From CAVXGU01 sp963761615 (GTDB lineage: Bacteria; Acidobacteriota; Vicinamibacteria; Vicinamibacterales; CAVVIG01): DNA of 64,000 nt. The position numbers were made by a program, and so were the translations under genes. The stretch lies in NCBI GenBank assembly GCA_963761615.1, contig CAVXGU010000001.1, forward strand, positions 124,001 through 188,000, given 5' to 3'. Positions 33,693 to 43,578 of this stretch are shown here, in pieces (position 1 is the first letter of the stretch; every line of letters begins with the position of its first letter). The notes beneath the pieces are model-generated. The model was not told where the DNA came from, searched no databases, and worked only from the letters and a program-made list of their open reading frames with translations.

Positions 33693-36671
33693 ATGCACAA
33701 GCGCATTGGCGCGGTCCTGGTGGCAGTGGCCCTCGCGTTCGCTTCGGTCGCCGCCGCCCAGGAAACTACGGGGACGATTTCCGGACGCATCCTGGACAGC
33801 CAGGGGCTGGCCGTGCCCGGAGCCACGGTGACGGCAACGGGCCCTCAGGCGACCCGCTCGACGGTGAGCGACAGCGGGGGCCGTTTCAGTCTGCCGTTCC
33901 TCACTCCCGGCGTCTACTCGGTGAAAGCCGAACTGCAGGGGTTCAAGACCTTCCAGCAGGGCAACATCACGGTCCGGCTGGGCCAAACGGTCGATCTGCC
34001 CGTCACGATGCAGGTCGGCGGCGTCACCGAGGTGGTCAACGTCACGGCCGAGCCTCCGGTGGTCGACACGTCGTCGACGACCACCGGTGAGGTGCTCTCG
34101 AGCGACATGCTGGACCGGGTCCCCGTCGGACGGCGCGTCAGCGACGCGCTCTACTTGGCGCCAGGCGTCAGCAGCTCCGCCTCGGCGGGCCAAGGCAATC
34201 CGTCGATCGCCGGTGGCAGCGGTCTGGACAACCAGTACGTCATCGACGGCACGAACATCACGAACCAGGGGTACGGCGCCCTCGGGTCGTACTCGATCAT
34301 CTTCGGCTCCCTCGGGAATGCGACGCCCGGCGACTTCGTCCAGGAAATCCAGGTGAAGACGGGTGGGTACGAGGCCGAGTACGGGCAGTCGATCGGCGGC
34401 GTGGTCAACGTCATCACCAAGAGCGGCAGTAACAAGCTCGCCGGGTCGGTGTTTGCCAACAGCCAGCCGACTGGTCTCCAGTCGACGTACAAACAGTACC
34501 AGAGCGCCAACGGCACCGTGCAGACGCTGTCGAGCAAAGACGGCGACGTCGGGATCGGCGCCGGCGGGCCGGTCGTCCGGAACCACTTGTTCTTCTACGG
34601 CTCGATCGACCCCGACTGGCAGACGACGACGTTCCAGGCGCCGGCCGGTTTTCCGCTGCTGAACAGCCGACGGTTACGCGCGGAACCGGCGAAACCTCTC
34701 GTATGCCGCCAAGGGCACTTACCAGTTCGGGAGCGGGCACCGGATCGACGCGTCGTTCTTCGGCGATCCGTCGACGGGCGACACCGGACCGCAGCGCTCG
34801 TCGTCGCTCCTGAGCGACCACGACGTCGTCGTTCAGCTCGCTCACCTACGGTGGTCACAACCAGGCCGTGAAGTACTCGGGCGTACTGAGCTCGAACTGG
34901 CTGATCGAAGCGAACTTCGCCCGCGCGCTGAACAAGATCGCCGAGGTGCCGTCGGTGGACACGTGGAGCGTCAGCGACCTGACCGTAACGCCCAACGTGA
35001 TCAGCGGCGGCATCGGTTCGTACGAAGCGGGCAATCGCAGCCTGAACGATCAGTACTCGGTGAAGGCCACCAACGTGTTCGGCGGCCACCAGATCAAGTA
35101 CGGCACCGAGTACGACAACGTGACGTACAGCAACATCAACCAGCGCACCGGGCCCACGTTCACGGCACCCAACGGCGAGCAGACGGCGACCGGCGCCGTG
35201 CTCGACATCGTCCCGGATGCGACCTACGGCAAGATCTATCGCGTGATCCGCGCCAACTTCAACGCCGGACGCGTCACGACTCAGCACTACTTCGACATGT
35301 TCGCGCAGGATACCTGGCAGGTGAACGACCGTCTGACGATCAACCCGGGAATCCGGTACGAGCAGGAGTCCCTGTCCGGCACGATCATCAAGAACTGGAC
35401 GCTGAAGAACAACTGGGCGCCGCGCCTCGGCGTCACCTACGATCCGGCCGGCAACGGCAAGTCCAAGATCTTCGGGAACTTCGGCCTGTTCTACGCCCGC
35501 GTCCCGAATGACCTCGCGGCACGCTCGCTCTCGGCGGACGACGGGATGAGCCGGGCGGACTACTTCGACCCGAACCTGACGCATGCCGATCCCCGATGGC
35601 GTGCCGACGGTCGATCCGACGACCGGCACGGTGATCACGCAGCACTTCCAGCGGCAGGGCGTCGGCGCCGACACGATCGACCCGAACGCCAAGCTGTCGT
35701 ACGTGCGCGAATTCGTGCTGGGCTACGAGCGCGAGATCGCGCCGAACACGACCTTCCAGGTGCAGTGGATCAACCGCCGCATCCCGCGGGTCCTCGAGGA
35801 CGTCGCGAACTGCCCGGTGGTGGCGTACGACCTCAACGCCACGACGAAGGCCGCCTGCGGATCGGTCGAGTACATCCTCACGAACCCGACCTCGGCGACG
35901 CCGATCAACCCGGATCTGCTCGCGGCCGATCCGGAGTTCAGCGTGGTCAAGTTCGACAACCCGGTGCACAAGTACGACGCCGTCGAGTTCCTGCTGAACC
36001 GGCGGTTCAGCGACCACTGGTTCCTGTCGGGCTCGTACCGCTACTCGAAGCTGCGCGGCAACTACGAGGGCTTCTACCGTGAGGACAACGGGCAGTCGGA
36101 CCCCGGCATCACGTCGCTCTACGACTTCCCGACCAACGACCCGACGTACACGTCGCTCGGATCCGCGTTCGGCTACCAGGGCGACATCCGGTACCAGGGC
36201 GCGACCGGCACGCTGCCGCTCGATCGGCCGCACCAGTTCAAGCTGCAGGGCAACTACGCCCTCGACAACGGCCTGAGCTTCGGCATGAACTTCTACGTGC
36301 AGTCCGGACGGCCGCTCACCGCGCTCGCCGCGAACCCCAACTACGGCAACGCGGGCGAAATCCCGCTGACACCGCGCGGGGCCGGCTTCATGACGGTGGA
36401 CGGGTTCAAGACGCGCACGCCGGTCGAGAGCCAGCTCGACCTGCAGGCGTCCTATGGCATCAAGGTCGCCGGCAGCCGCCGGCTGACGCTGCTGGCCGAC
36501 TTCTTCAACGTGCTCAACACGAAGACCGTGCTGGAATACAACGACTTCGCGACGCTGAGCTTCGGCGGCGGTCCCAACCCCGACTTCGGCACGCCGACGT
36601 CGGGTAACGTTTCCGGACCGCAGTTCCAGTCGCCGTTCATGATGCGCGTGGGCGCACGGCTGGAGTTCTAG
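33693..36671 (+). CDS. TonB-dependent receptor with carboxypeptidase-regulatory-like domain, three frameshifts
   Basis: About 991 aa after repair. A signal peptide (VALAFASVAAAQE) is followed by an Ig-like CarboxypepD_reg domain (GTISGRILDSQGLAVPGATV, ~residues 25-110), a plug domain (DNQYVIDGTNITN, ETYGGxxxG-like YEAEYGQSIGGVVNVITKSG) and a barrel ending in the terminal FSI-like strand MMRVGARLEF. Frames break near 34667, 34819 and 35582-35584, each explained by one extra base. These OAR-type receptors are abundant in Acidobacteriota and import or display large ligands. Start: AGGAGA, then ATG 33693. The 246 bases upstream show no clear promoter. Confidence 0.9.
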
Positions 36672-36687
36672 ACCGGAGGCAACACCG

Positions 36688-36716
36688 GGAGGGACCCCGC
36701 AAGGCGGGGTCCCTCC
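36688..36716. terminator. Strong hairpin terminator shared by convergent genes
   Basis: GGAGGGACCCCGC and GCGGGGTCCCTCC form a perfect 13-bp stem with a 3-base loop, 17 bases after the TonB receptor stop and 10 bases from the end of the opposing gene. There is no clear T-tract. The symmetry would let it act in both directions. Confidence 0.8.
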
Positions 36717-36725
36717 GCTCTCACC

Positions 36726-37530
36726 TCAGGCGCCCGCAGGGGTCCGCGCCGGTTTCTTCCGCACCAGCCACCAGATCAGCGCCGCGAACATCAACGCCAC
36801 GGCGAGGCCCGTGAGGCCGAAGAGCCACAGCGTCGTGTAGAGGATCGACTCGGGCTCCATCCGCGCCTCGAGCGTCAGCGGCTCTCCGCGGAGCCGATCC
36901 GCCAGCGGCTGTTCCCAGACGAGGATGTTGCCCCGCCGCAGGTTGCCCGCACCGGCATTGTGAAACGTGATCCGGCTGGGCAGGTGCAGGCGGAACGCGA
37001 CGATTTCCGATCCCGACCAGCCGGGATCGGGAATCTTGCGCCCAGCCGACGGTCCGACGTGCTGCTCGGTACGCGAACAGCTTGCCGTCGGGGCCGAAGT
37101 GGTAGGTCGACCATGCCAGGGGCGCGACCTCGCCCAGACGGTTGACGTCGTCGACCCTGATCCGGAGATGCACGAAGCGACGGCCGCTGCGCCGCGACGT
37201 CGTCACGCGCGTGACGTGCGTGTCTGACGTGGAGTACCAGGCGCGGATCCTGGCGATGTCGACGGGGGCCGTCGGCTGCGTGTCCAGATCGATGCCCCTC
37301 AGCGCCGCCAGCGCCGGAATCGAGCTGTTCACGTACAGCGTCGCACTGCCGTCGAGGGAGAGGTACATGTCCTCTTCGTACTCGTATACCGCGAAGAACT
37401 GCGCGTGCAGAGACGCCGTCGAGACGCGGAGGAGCAGCACGACAGAGAGACACAGACACAGCGCAAGCCGTCGTCTTCCATGTCTTCGTGCCTCGGTGGT
37501 TTGTGGTCGTCTGTGCCCCTGAGGCGGCAT
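36726..37530 (-). CDS. Predicted membrane-anchored secreted protein, frameshifted
   Basis: About 267 aa after removing one extra base near 37071. An N-terminal signal (LCLCLSVVLLLRVSTASLHA) is followed by a beta-rich domain (FFAVYEYEEDMYLSLDGSAT, VHLRIRVDDVNRL, IVAFRLHLPSRITFHNAG) and a C-terminal membrane helix (LWLFGLTGLAVALMFAALIW) with a basic end (VRKKPARTPAGA). No family recognised. The first ~35 codons derive from a dispersed-repeat-like sequence, so the true start is uncertain. Confidence 0.65.
37436..37527 (-). repeat. Dispersed-repeat-like segment overlapping a gene start
   Basis: On the minus strand the stretch reads like the GACCACAAACCACC-GAGGCACGAAGACATGG ... TGTGTCTGTGTCTCTCTGTCG type, variants of which recur between genes in acidobacteria and verrucomicrobia and give spurious peptides such as HRRPQTTEARRHG and LCLCLSV. 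The identification rests on memory of such sequences; only one copy is in this window. Confidence 0.45.
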
Positions 37531-37567
37531 TCACCCCAATGATATAGTAGGAATTTCCCTGCCCAAG

Positions 37568-40261
37568 ATGCCGTCAGCGCCACCAGCATCCGCGGTTCTC
37601 TACCTGATCGACGGCAGCTCTCAGATGTACCGCGCGTATCACGCGATCCGCGGCCTGACCGGACCCGACGGCCGCTCGACGAACGCCGTGTACGGTTTCG
37701 TCACGATGCTTCGGAAGCTCCTCGCGGATCACCGGCCGGCGTTCGTCGCGGCGTCGTTCGACCTCGCCGGTCCCACGTTTCGCGACGCGCTGGCGGCCGA
37801 CTACAAGGCCAACCGGGCGGCGATGCCGGCCGACCTCGCCGAGCAGATTCCCTGGGTGCATCGCGCGTGCGAGGCTCTGGGCGTCCCGATTCTGACCTGC
37901 GAGGGCTTCGAGGCCGACGACGTGATCGGAACGCTGGCGACGCGCGCCTCGGACGCCGGCTACGACGTCGCCATCGTCACCGGCGACAAGGACTTCTTCC
38001 AGCTCGTCCACGACGGGATCAAGGTCTTCAATCCGCGCGACGAGGGCACGTGGTACGACGCCTCCGGCGTCGCCGAAAAGTTCGGCGTGCCTCCGGCGCG
38101 GGTGGTCGATACCCTCGCCCTGATGGGTGATGCGATCGACAACGTGAAGGGTGTGCCCGGCATCGGGGAGAAGGGCGCCAAGGATCTCATCAACACGTTC
38201 GGATCGCTCGACGAGCTGCTCGCGCGGGCGGGCGACGTCACCCAGAAGCGCTACCGGGAGGCCCTCCTGGCGCACGGCGACGACGCGCGACGCAGCCGCG
38301 AGCTGCTCGAGATCCGGCGCGACGTACCGGTGCCGTTCGACATCGAGTCGCTCCGGTATCGAGGCCCCGACCGCGAACGCTGCTACGAGCTCTTCGGCGA
38401 GCTCGGCTTCCGATCGCTCGTGACCGAGTTCGCGCCGACGGCGGAGACGACCGCCCGCGATTACCGGATCGTCGCCACGGCGGAAGATCTGGACGCCCTG
38501 GCCGCCGAGCTTCGTGCCGCGCCGACGTTCGCGCTGAAGGCCCTCGCCGACGGCGACGCCGCCGTCCGGGCGAAGGTGGTCGGGCTGGCCTTCTCCGTCT
38601 CGCCGCGCCAGGCGCGCTACCTGCCGCTGCGCCACCAGGGCATGCACGCGGGGCCCCAGATCGATCCCGCCCGGGCGCGCGCGATCCTGAAGCCGATCCT
38701 CGAGGACGCCGCGATCGCGAAGATCGGCCACGACCTCAAGATCGATGCGATCCTCCTCGAGCGCGAGGGCATCCATCTGGCCGGCCTGGATCTCGACGTC
38801 ATGCTCGCGAGCTACCTCCTCGATGCGACCCGGTCCGGGCACGCGCTCGAGCCGGCGGCGCTCGAATACCTCGGCTACAAGGCGCTCACCGCGCAGGATG
38901 TGTGCGGACGCGGCGCCAAGGCGCTCGGACTCGCGGAGGTGCCGGCCGACGCGGCGCTGGACTTCGCCGGGGAGCGCGCCGACCTGGCGCTTCAGCTCGC
39001 CGCGCGCCTGCAGCCGATGCTCGAGCAGGAGACGCTGGACGGCGTGTATCGCGATCTCGAGCGGCCGCTCATCCCCGTGCTCGTCGCGATGGAGCGCGCC
39101 GGCGTCCGAATCGACGCGCAGGCACTGGCCGCGCAGTCGGCGCACGCCGAGCGCGAGCTCGCGGGCCTGACCTCGAAGATCTTCGAGGCGGCGAAGGGGG
39201 AGTTCAACATCAACTCGCCCAAGCAGTTATCCGAGGTGCTGTTCGATCGGCTGGGCCTGCCGGCGCTCAAGAAGACCGGCAAGACGCGGACCGCGTCGAC
39301 GGCGGTCGAAGTGCTCGAGGAGCTCGCCCTCACCCACGATCTCCCCAGGTTGATCCTCGAGTGGCGGGCACTCCAGAAGCTGAAGAGCACCTACATCGAC
39401 GCGCTGCCGCAGCTCGTGAACCCCGAGACCGGGCGTGTGCACACCAGCTTCAATCAGGCCGTCGCGGCGACCGGACGCCTGAGCAGCAGCGAGCCGAACC
39501 TGCAGAACATCCCGATCAGGACGGCGCTCGGCCGCGAGATCCGCGGGGCCTTCGTGGCCGACCCGGGCCACGTGCTGATCTCCGCCGACTACTCCCAGAT
39601 CGAACTGCGCGTCCTCGCGCACCTCTCGGGCGACGAGGCGCTGATCGAGGCGTTCCGCCGAGGCGAGGACATTCACGACCAGACGGCGGCGCGCGTGTTC
39701 GGCGGGGACAGCACCCTCGGCAAGCACGAGATGCGGAGCCGCGCGAAGATGATCAACTACGCGCTGCTCTACGGGAAGACCGCGTTCACCCTCGCCCGCG
39801 ACGTCGGCGTCACGCCGCAGATCGCGCAGACCTTCATCGACGCCTACTTCGCCGGCTTCCCGCGCGTGCGCGAGTTCATCGAGCGGACCGTCGCGGAGGC
39901 CCGCCAGACGGGAGTCGTCAGGACCCTGTACGGGCGGCGGCGGCTCGTGCCGGAGCTGGCCAGCCGGAACGGTCAGATTCGGTCCCAGGCCGAGCGCGCG
40001 ACGGTCAACATGCCCATCCAGGGGACGGCCGCCGACATCATGAAGCGGGCCATGATCGACGTCCACGAGGCGCTGGCAGCCCGCGACGACACCCGGATGA
40101 TCCTCACGGTCCACGACGAGCTGGTCTTCGAGGTGCCCGAGCCCGCCTCGCGCGAAGTGGCCGAGCTCGTCCGTGAGCGGATGCAGGGTGCGGCCGTCCT
40201 GGCGGTCCCCCTCACCGTGGACGTCGGAATCGGGAGAAACTGGAAGGACGCCAAGGCCTGA
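37568..40261 (+). CDS. polA: DNA polymerase I
   Basis: 897 aa with three regions. The 5'-nuclease domain (1-~290; LIDGSSQMYRAYHAIRGL, CEGFEADDVIGT, GVPGIGEKGAKDLI) comes first, then a 3'-5' exonuclease-like domain (~300-500), and the polymerase (DYSQIELRVLAHLSGDEAL, RSRAKMINYALLYGKTAF, VHDELVFEVPE). In the middle domain the usual DTET motif reads FALKALADG (around residue 324), so key metal ligands are missing and proofreading is probably lost. TATAGT lies 19 bases before the ATG. pcnB follows after 17 bases. Confidence 0.97.
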   Translation: MPSAPPASAVLYLIDGSSQMYRAYHAIRGLTGPDGRSTNAVYGFVTMLRKLLADHRPAFVAASFDLAGPTFRDALAADYKANRAAMPADLAEQIPWVHRACEALGVPILTCEGFEADDVIGTLATRASDAGYDVAIVTGDKDFFQLVHDGIKVFNPRDEGTWYDASGVAEKFGVPPARVVDTLALMGDAIDNVKGVPGIGEKGAKDLINTFGSLDELLARAGDVTQKRYREALLAHGDDARRSRELLEIRRDVPVPFDIESLRYRGPDRERCYELFGELGFRSLVTEFAPTAETTARDYRIVATAEDLDALAAELRAAPTFALKALADGDAAVRAKVVGLAFSVSPRQARYLPLRHQGMHAGPQIDPARARAILKPILEDAAIAKIGHDLKIDAILLEREGIHLAGLDLDVMLASYLLDATRSGHALEPAALEYLGYKALTAQDVCGRGAKALGLAEVPADAALDFAGERADLALQLAARLQPMLEQETLDGVYRDLERPLIPVLVAMERAGVRIDAQALAAQSAHAERELAGLTSKIFEAAKGEFNINSPKQLSEVLFDRLGLPALKKTGKTRTASTAVEVLEELALTHDLPRLILEWRALQKLKSTYIDALPQLVNPETGRVHTSFNQAVAATGRLSSSEPNLQNIPIRTALGREIRGAFVADPGHVLISADYSQIELRVLAHLSGDEALIEAFRRGEDIHDQTAARVFGGDSTLGKHEMRSRAKMINYALLYGKTAFTLARDVGVTPQIAQTFIDAYFAGFPRVREFIERTVAEARQTGVVRTLYGRRRLVPELASRNGQIRSQAERATVNMPIQGTAADIMKRAMIDVHEALAARDDTRMILTVHDELVFEVPEPASREVAELVRERMQGAAVLAVPLTVDVGIGRNWKDAKA

Positions 40262-40264
40262 CGG

Positions 40265-40270
40265 TACAAT
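40265..40270 (+). promoter_or_regulatory. -10-like hexamer of pcnB
   Basis: TACAAT ends eight bases before the pcnB ATG at 40279, without a Shine-Dalgarno sequence; this would give a leaderless mRNA in addition to any read-through from polA. Confidence 0.45.
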
Positions 40271-40278
40271 ATGTTCCG

Positions 40279-41580
40279 ATGACCGCGCCGAAGATCATCC
40301 CGCGAGCCGAGCACCCGATCTCCAGACGCGACATCGACGCCGACGCCCTCAAGGTGCTCTACCGGCTTCGGCAGGCCGATCACATCGCGTATCTCGTCGG
40401 CGGCAGCGTGCGCGACCTCTGGCTCGGCCGCCGCCCGAAGGATTTCGACGTCGGCACGTCGGCCCACCCGCAGCAGGTCAAGCGCCTGTTCCGCAACTGC
40501 TGGATCATCGGCCGCCGGTTCCGCCTCGCCCACGTCAAGTTCGGCCCGAAGGTCATCGAGGTCGCCACCTTCCGGCGTCAAGTGGGCCCCGGCGAGGAAG
40601 TCGTGCAGGACGGCGTGCCCGCTCCCGATCCGACGACGCCGGAAGGCGAGAAGCTGATTCACCACGACAACACGTTCGGCACGCCCGAGCAGGACGCCTT
40701 CCGCCGCGACTTCACGATCAACGCGCTCTTCTACGACATCGCCACGTTCGCCATCATCGACTACGTCGGCGGCCTCGACGATCTCCGCGACGGGGTCGTT
40801 CGCTCGATCGGCGATCCGAACGTCCGGTTCCTCGAGGATCCCGTCCGGATGCTCCGGGCCGTGGCGCTGGCCGCGCGCCTCGACTTCCGCATCGACGACC
40901 CGGTGCGCGACGCCATCGCCGGCCATCGCCAGCAGATCGCCACCGCCTCGCCGGCCCGGATGCTCGAGGAGTACTACAAGATCCTGCGTGCGGGCGCCGC
41001 CGAGAAGACCTTCCGCAGCCTGGAGGACGCGGGGTTGCTCGAGCCGACCGCCGGCGAGCTCCACCGGGGCGCGGGCCAGGCCCTGTGGGCGTCGCTGGCG
41101 CGACTCGACCGCTACCGCGCGCGGTTCGACGGCACACCCGAGACGCTGACCAATCCGATTCTGCTCGGCACACTCCTCGTGCCGCTCGGCGAGAGGATCG
41201 AAGCGCCTCCCTCCCGGCACGATCCGCCCGAGAAGCGCCGCGAGAAGCGGGCGGCCGCGCCTCACCTCGGCGACCTGCCGCTCGCGCGCCGGGACGTCGA
41301 GCGCCTGACGCAGATCCTGGGGCTCGAGCGCCGCCTGCGCGACCCGGACGCCAGCCCCCGCACCCGTCGCGCACTGCTGCACCGCGGCTCGTTCCGGGAC
41401 GCGCTGACCTGGCTGGAAATTCACGGGGATGCGCCGGCCGTGGCGGAGCAGTGGCGCGAGCTGCTCGCCTCGGGTCCCGCGGACACGGTGGAAGCGGAGG
41501 GCACGGCGCCCGAGCACGCGCCGCAGACGCGCAGACGGCGGCGCCGGCGGCGGCGCCGTCCCTCGGCCGGAGAACGCTAG
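40279..41580 (+). CDS. pcnB: PcnB-type poly(A) polymerase / CCA-adding family nucleotidyltransferase
   Basis: A 433-aa class II nucleotidyltransferase: VGGSVRDLWLGRRPKDFDVGT is the signature with the two catalytic aspartates, FRRDFTINALFYD and EDPVRMLRAVALAARLDF follow. The basic C-terminal end (RRRRRRRRRP-like) favours poly(A) polymerase PcnB, which adds A-tails to RNA, over a CCA enzyme, although specificity cannot be fixed by eye. The stop overlaps the opposing desaturase gene by four bases. Confidence 0.9.
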   Translation: MTAPKIIPRAEHPISRRDIDADALKVLYRLRQADHIAYLVGGSVRDLWLGRRPKDFDVGTSAHPQQVKRLFRNCWIIGRRFRLAHVKFGPKVIEVATFRRQVGPGEEVVQDGVPAPDPTTPEGEKLIHHDNTFGTPEQDAFRRDFTINALFYDIATFAIIDYVGGLDDLRDGVVRSIGDPNVRFLEDPVRMLRAVALAARLDFRIDDPVRDAIAGHRQQIATASPARMLEEYYKILRAGAAEKTFRSLEDAGLLEPTAGELHRGAGQALWASLARLDRYRARFDGTPETLTNPILLGTLLVPLGERIEAPPSRHDPPEKRREKRAAAPHLGDLPLARRDVERLTQILGLERRLRDPDASPRTRRALLHRGSFRDALTWLEIHGDAPAVAEQWRELLASGPADTVEAEGTAPEHAPQTRRRRRRRRRRPSAGER

Positions 41581-42308
41581 GCGGCCGCTTCGTCGATCGT
41601 CTTGTACGGTCTTGCGAGCTTCAGCGACGTCAGCAGGCGGATGAGCGGCCAGGCGGGATCGAACTCGGTCGTGCGGAAGCTGAACTTCGGGCTCCGGGGA
41701 AACCCGTGGTGGTTGTTGTGGAGGCCCTCCCCGCCGGTCAGCAGCGCCACCAGGCGGATGTTCGTCGCGGTGTTGTCGAAGTTCCTGTAGCCGACGTGGT
41801 GGCACAGGCCGTTGATCGAGGACGACAGCACGAAGATGTACAGGAACGCGTGGACGGCCGCGGCCACGAGCCCCCACTTCAGCCCCAGGATCAGGCACAC
41901 GGACGTCAGTCCGAGCGCGAGGCCCGCGTACCCGTGCTTGAAGAGCACGCGCTCGGACCAGTCCTCGGGAATGTCCCGCGCGTAGCGCGCGACGACCGCC
42001 GGGTTCCTCGACTCCTTCACGTAGTAGAAGATGTTGCCGAGCTGGACCTTCCAGAAGCCTTCGAGCGCGGGGCTGTGAGGATCGCCCTCTTCGTCGGTGA
42101 ACGCGTGATGCTTGCGGTGGACGGCCACCCACTCCCGGGTCGCCAGCCCGGTCGTGAGCCACAGGGCGAGGCGAAAGAGCCAGGCGACCGCCGGATGGAG
42201 CTCGAGCGCCTTGTGCGTCGCGGTCCGGTGAAGGTAGATGGTCGTGGAGAAGACGGCGATCTGAGTGATGACGGCGGCGACAACGAGGGTCACGACGAAC
42301 GATGTCAC
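41577..42308 (-). CDS. Acyl-CoA/fatty-acid desaturase
   Basis: A 243-aa membrane di-iron desaturase with the three histidine boxes HRTATH, HRKHH and HNNHH in order, and several hydrophobic segments. It introduces a double bond into fatty-acyl chains. GTG 42308 is preferred because GAGGAGGAAA lies six bases upstream; the frame stays open to 42383. It is convergent with pcnB, with a four-base overlap. Confidence 0.92.
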   Translation of the reverse strand: MTSFVVTLVVAAVITQIAVFSTTIYLHRTATHKALELHPAVAWLFRLALWLTTGLATREWVAVHRKHHAFTDEEGDPHSPALEGFWKVQLGNIFYYVKESRNPAVVARYARDIPEDWSERVLFKHGYAGLALGLTSVCLILGLKWGLVAAAVHAFLYIFVLSSSINGLCHHVGYRNFDNTATNIRLVALLTGGEGLHNNHHGFPRSPKFSFRTTEFDPAWPLIRLLTSLKLARPYKTIDEAAA

Positions 42309-42417
42309 TACGCTTTTCCTCCTCGCAGACGGAGCACACGCCGCACGGCGATCCGGCGCCGACCCGGCAAAACGCTCGATCATAGCACGGGGTGCGCGCG
42401 GCCAGGCGCGCCCGCCG

Positions 42418-42460
42418 ACAGCGTTTTCGAGATCGATGTCGCCCCGAGATCGAAAACCGC
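42418..42460. repeat. Second copy of the dispersed repeat at 25148
   Basis: The 28 bases at 42418-42445 are identical to 25148-25175. Partial 17-mer units follow (AGATCG, then CTCTAGCCGCG). It lies in the short gap between serC and the desaturase gene, again between minus-strand genes. Confidence 0.75.
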
Positions 42461-42461
42461 T

Positions 42462-43561
42462 CTAGCCGCGGCGCCGTTCGAAGTCGCGCATGAAGTCGAC
42501 CAGGGCCGCCACGCCCTCGGCCGGGAACGCGTTGTAGATCGACGCGCGGATGCCGCCGACGGAACGATGCCCCTTGAGGCCGTCGAGTCCGGCGGCGGTC
42601 GCTTCCGCCACAAAGGCCTTCTCGAGCTCCTCGGACGGCAGGCGGAAGGTGATGTTCATCAGCGATCGGGCTGCAGGCTCCGCCGTCCCTCGATAGAAGC
42701 CGCTCCGGTCGAGCTCGGCATACAGCATCCCGGCCTTCTGCTCGTTGGCGCGCGCCATCGCCGCCAGTCCACCCTGTGCGATCAGCCACTTCATGACCAG
42801 GCCGAGGACGTAGATCCCGAAGACGGGCGGCGTGTTGTAGAGCGAACCGTTGTCCGCGTGCACCGCGTAGTTGAGCATCGTGGGCAGCGTGTCGCTCTTC
42901 GCCCGCGCGCGGCCCGCCAGATCGTCGCGGATGATGACGAGGGTCAGCCCGGCCGGGCCCATGTTCTTCTGGGCGCCGGCGTAGATCAGTCCGTACCGCG
43001 CGACGTCGATCGGACGGCTGAACATGTCGGAGGAAGTGTCGGCGACGAGCGGTGCCTCGCCCACGTCCGGCAGCGTACGGAACTCGGTGCCCTCGATCGT
43101 GTTGTTGGACGTCAGGTGGACGTATGCCGCGCCCCTCGTCAGCTGGAGCTCGGAGGCGGCCGGCACGCGGCGGTAGCCGTCGGCCTTCGTCGAGGCCGCG
43201 ACGTGGACCGCTCCGACCTTCCGGGCTTCCTTGATCGCTTTCGCCGCCCACGAGCCGGTGTCGACGTAGTCCGCCGTCGCCCCGGCGTCGAGCAGGTTCA
43301 TCGGCACCATCGAGAACTGCAGGCTGGCGCCGCCCTGCAGGAACAGGATCCGGTGGACGCAGGCACCCCGGCGAGCTCGCGCATGTCCGCCTCGGCCCTG
43401 GCCAGGATGGCTTCGAAGGCCTTCGAGCGGTGGCTGATCTCCAGGATCGACATGCCGACGCCCGGCAGGGCGATGAGATCGCGCTGGACCTCCTCCAGCA
43501 CCGGGAGCGGCAGGACCGCGGGGCCCGCCGAGAAGTTGTGGACACGTTGAACGGTCTTCAC
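42462..43561 (-). CDS. serC: Phosphoserine aminotransferase, frameshifted
   Basis: About 366 aa after repair. Start GTG with GGAGGAG upstream; VHNFSAGPAVLPLPVLEEVQ and SILEISHRSKAFE are typical of SerC, then after the frame change SMVPMNLLD, TGSWAAKAIKEA, IYAGAQKNMGPAG (with the PLP lysine in GAQKN) and KGHRSVGGIRASIYNA. One missing G near 43357 (GCGTCC for GCGGTCC) accounts for the shift. The enzyme makes phosphoserine in serine biosynthesis. A DUF1015 gene lies just upstream. Confidence 0.95.
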
Positions 43562-43578
43562 GACATGCTCCTCCGCAC

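Noticed and set aside
33693..36671. TonB receptor as a decayed pseudogene
   Set aside because: All three breaks are single extra bases, and all domains up to the terminal barrel strand are intact; assembly error is more likely.
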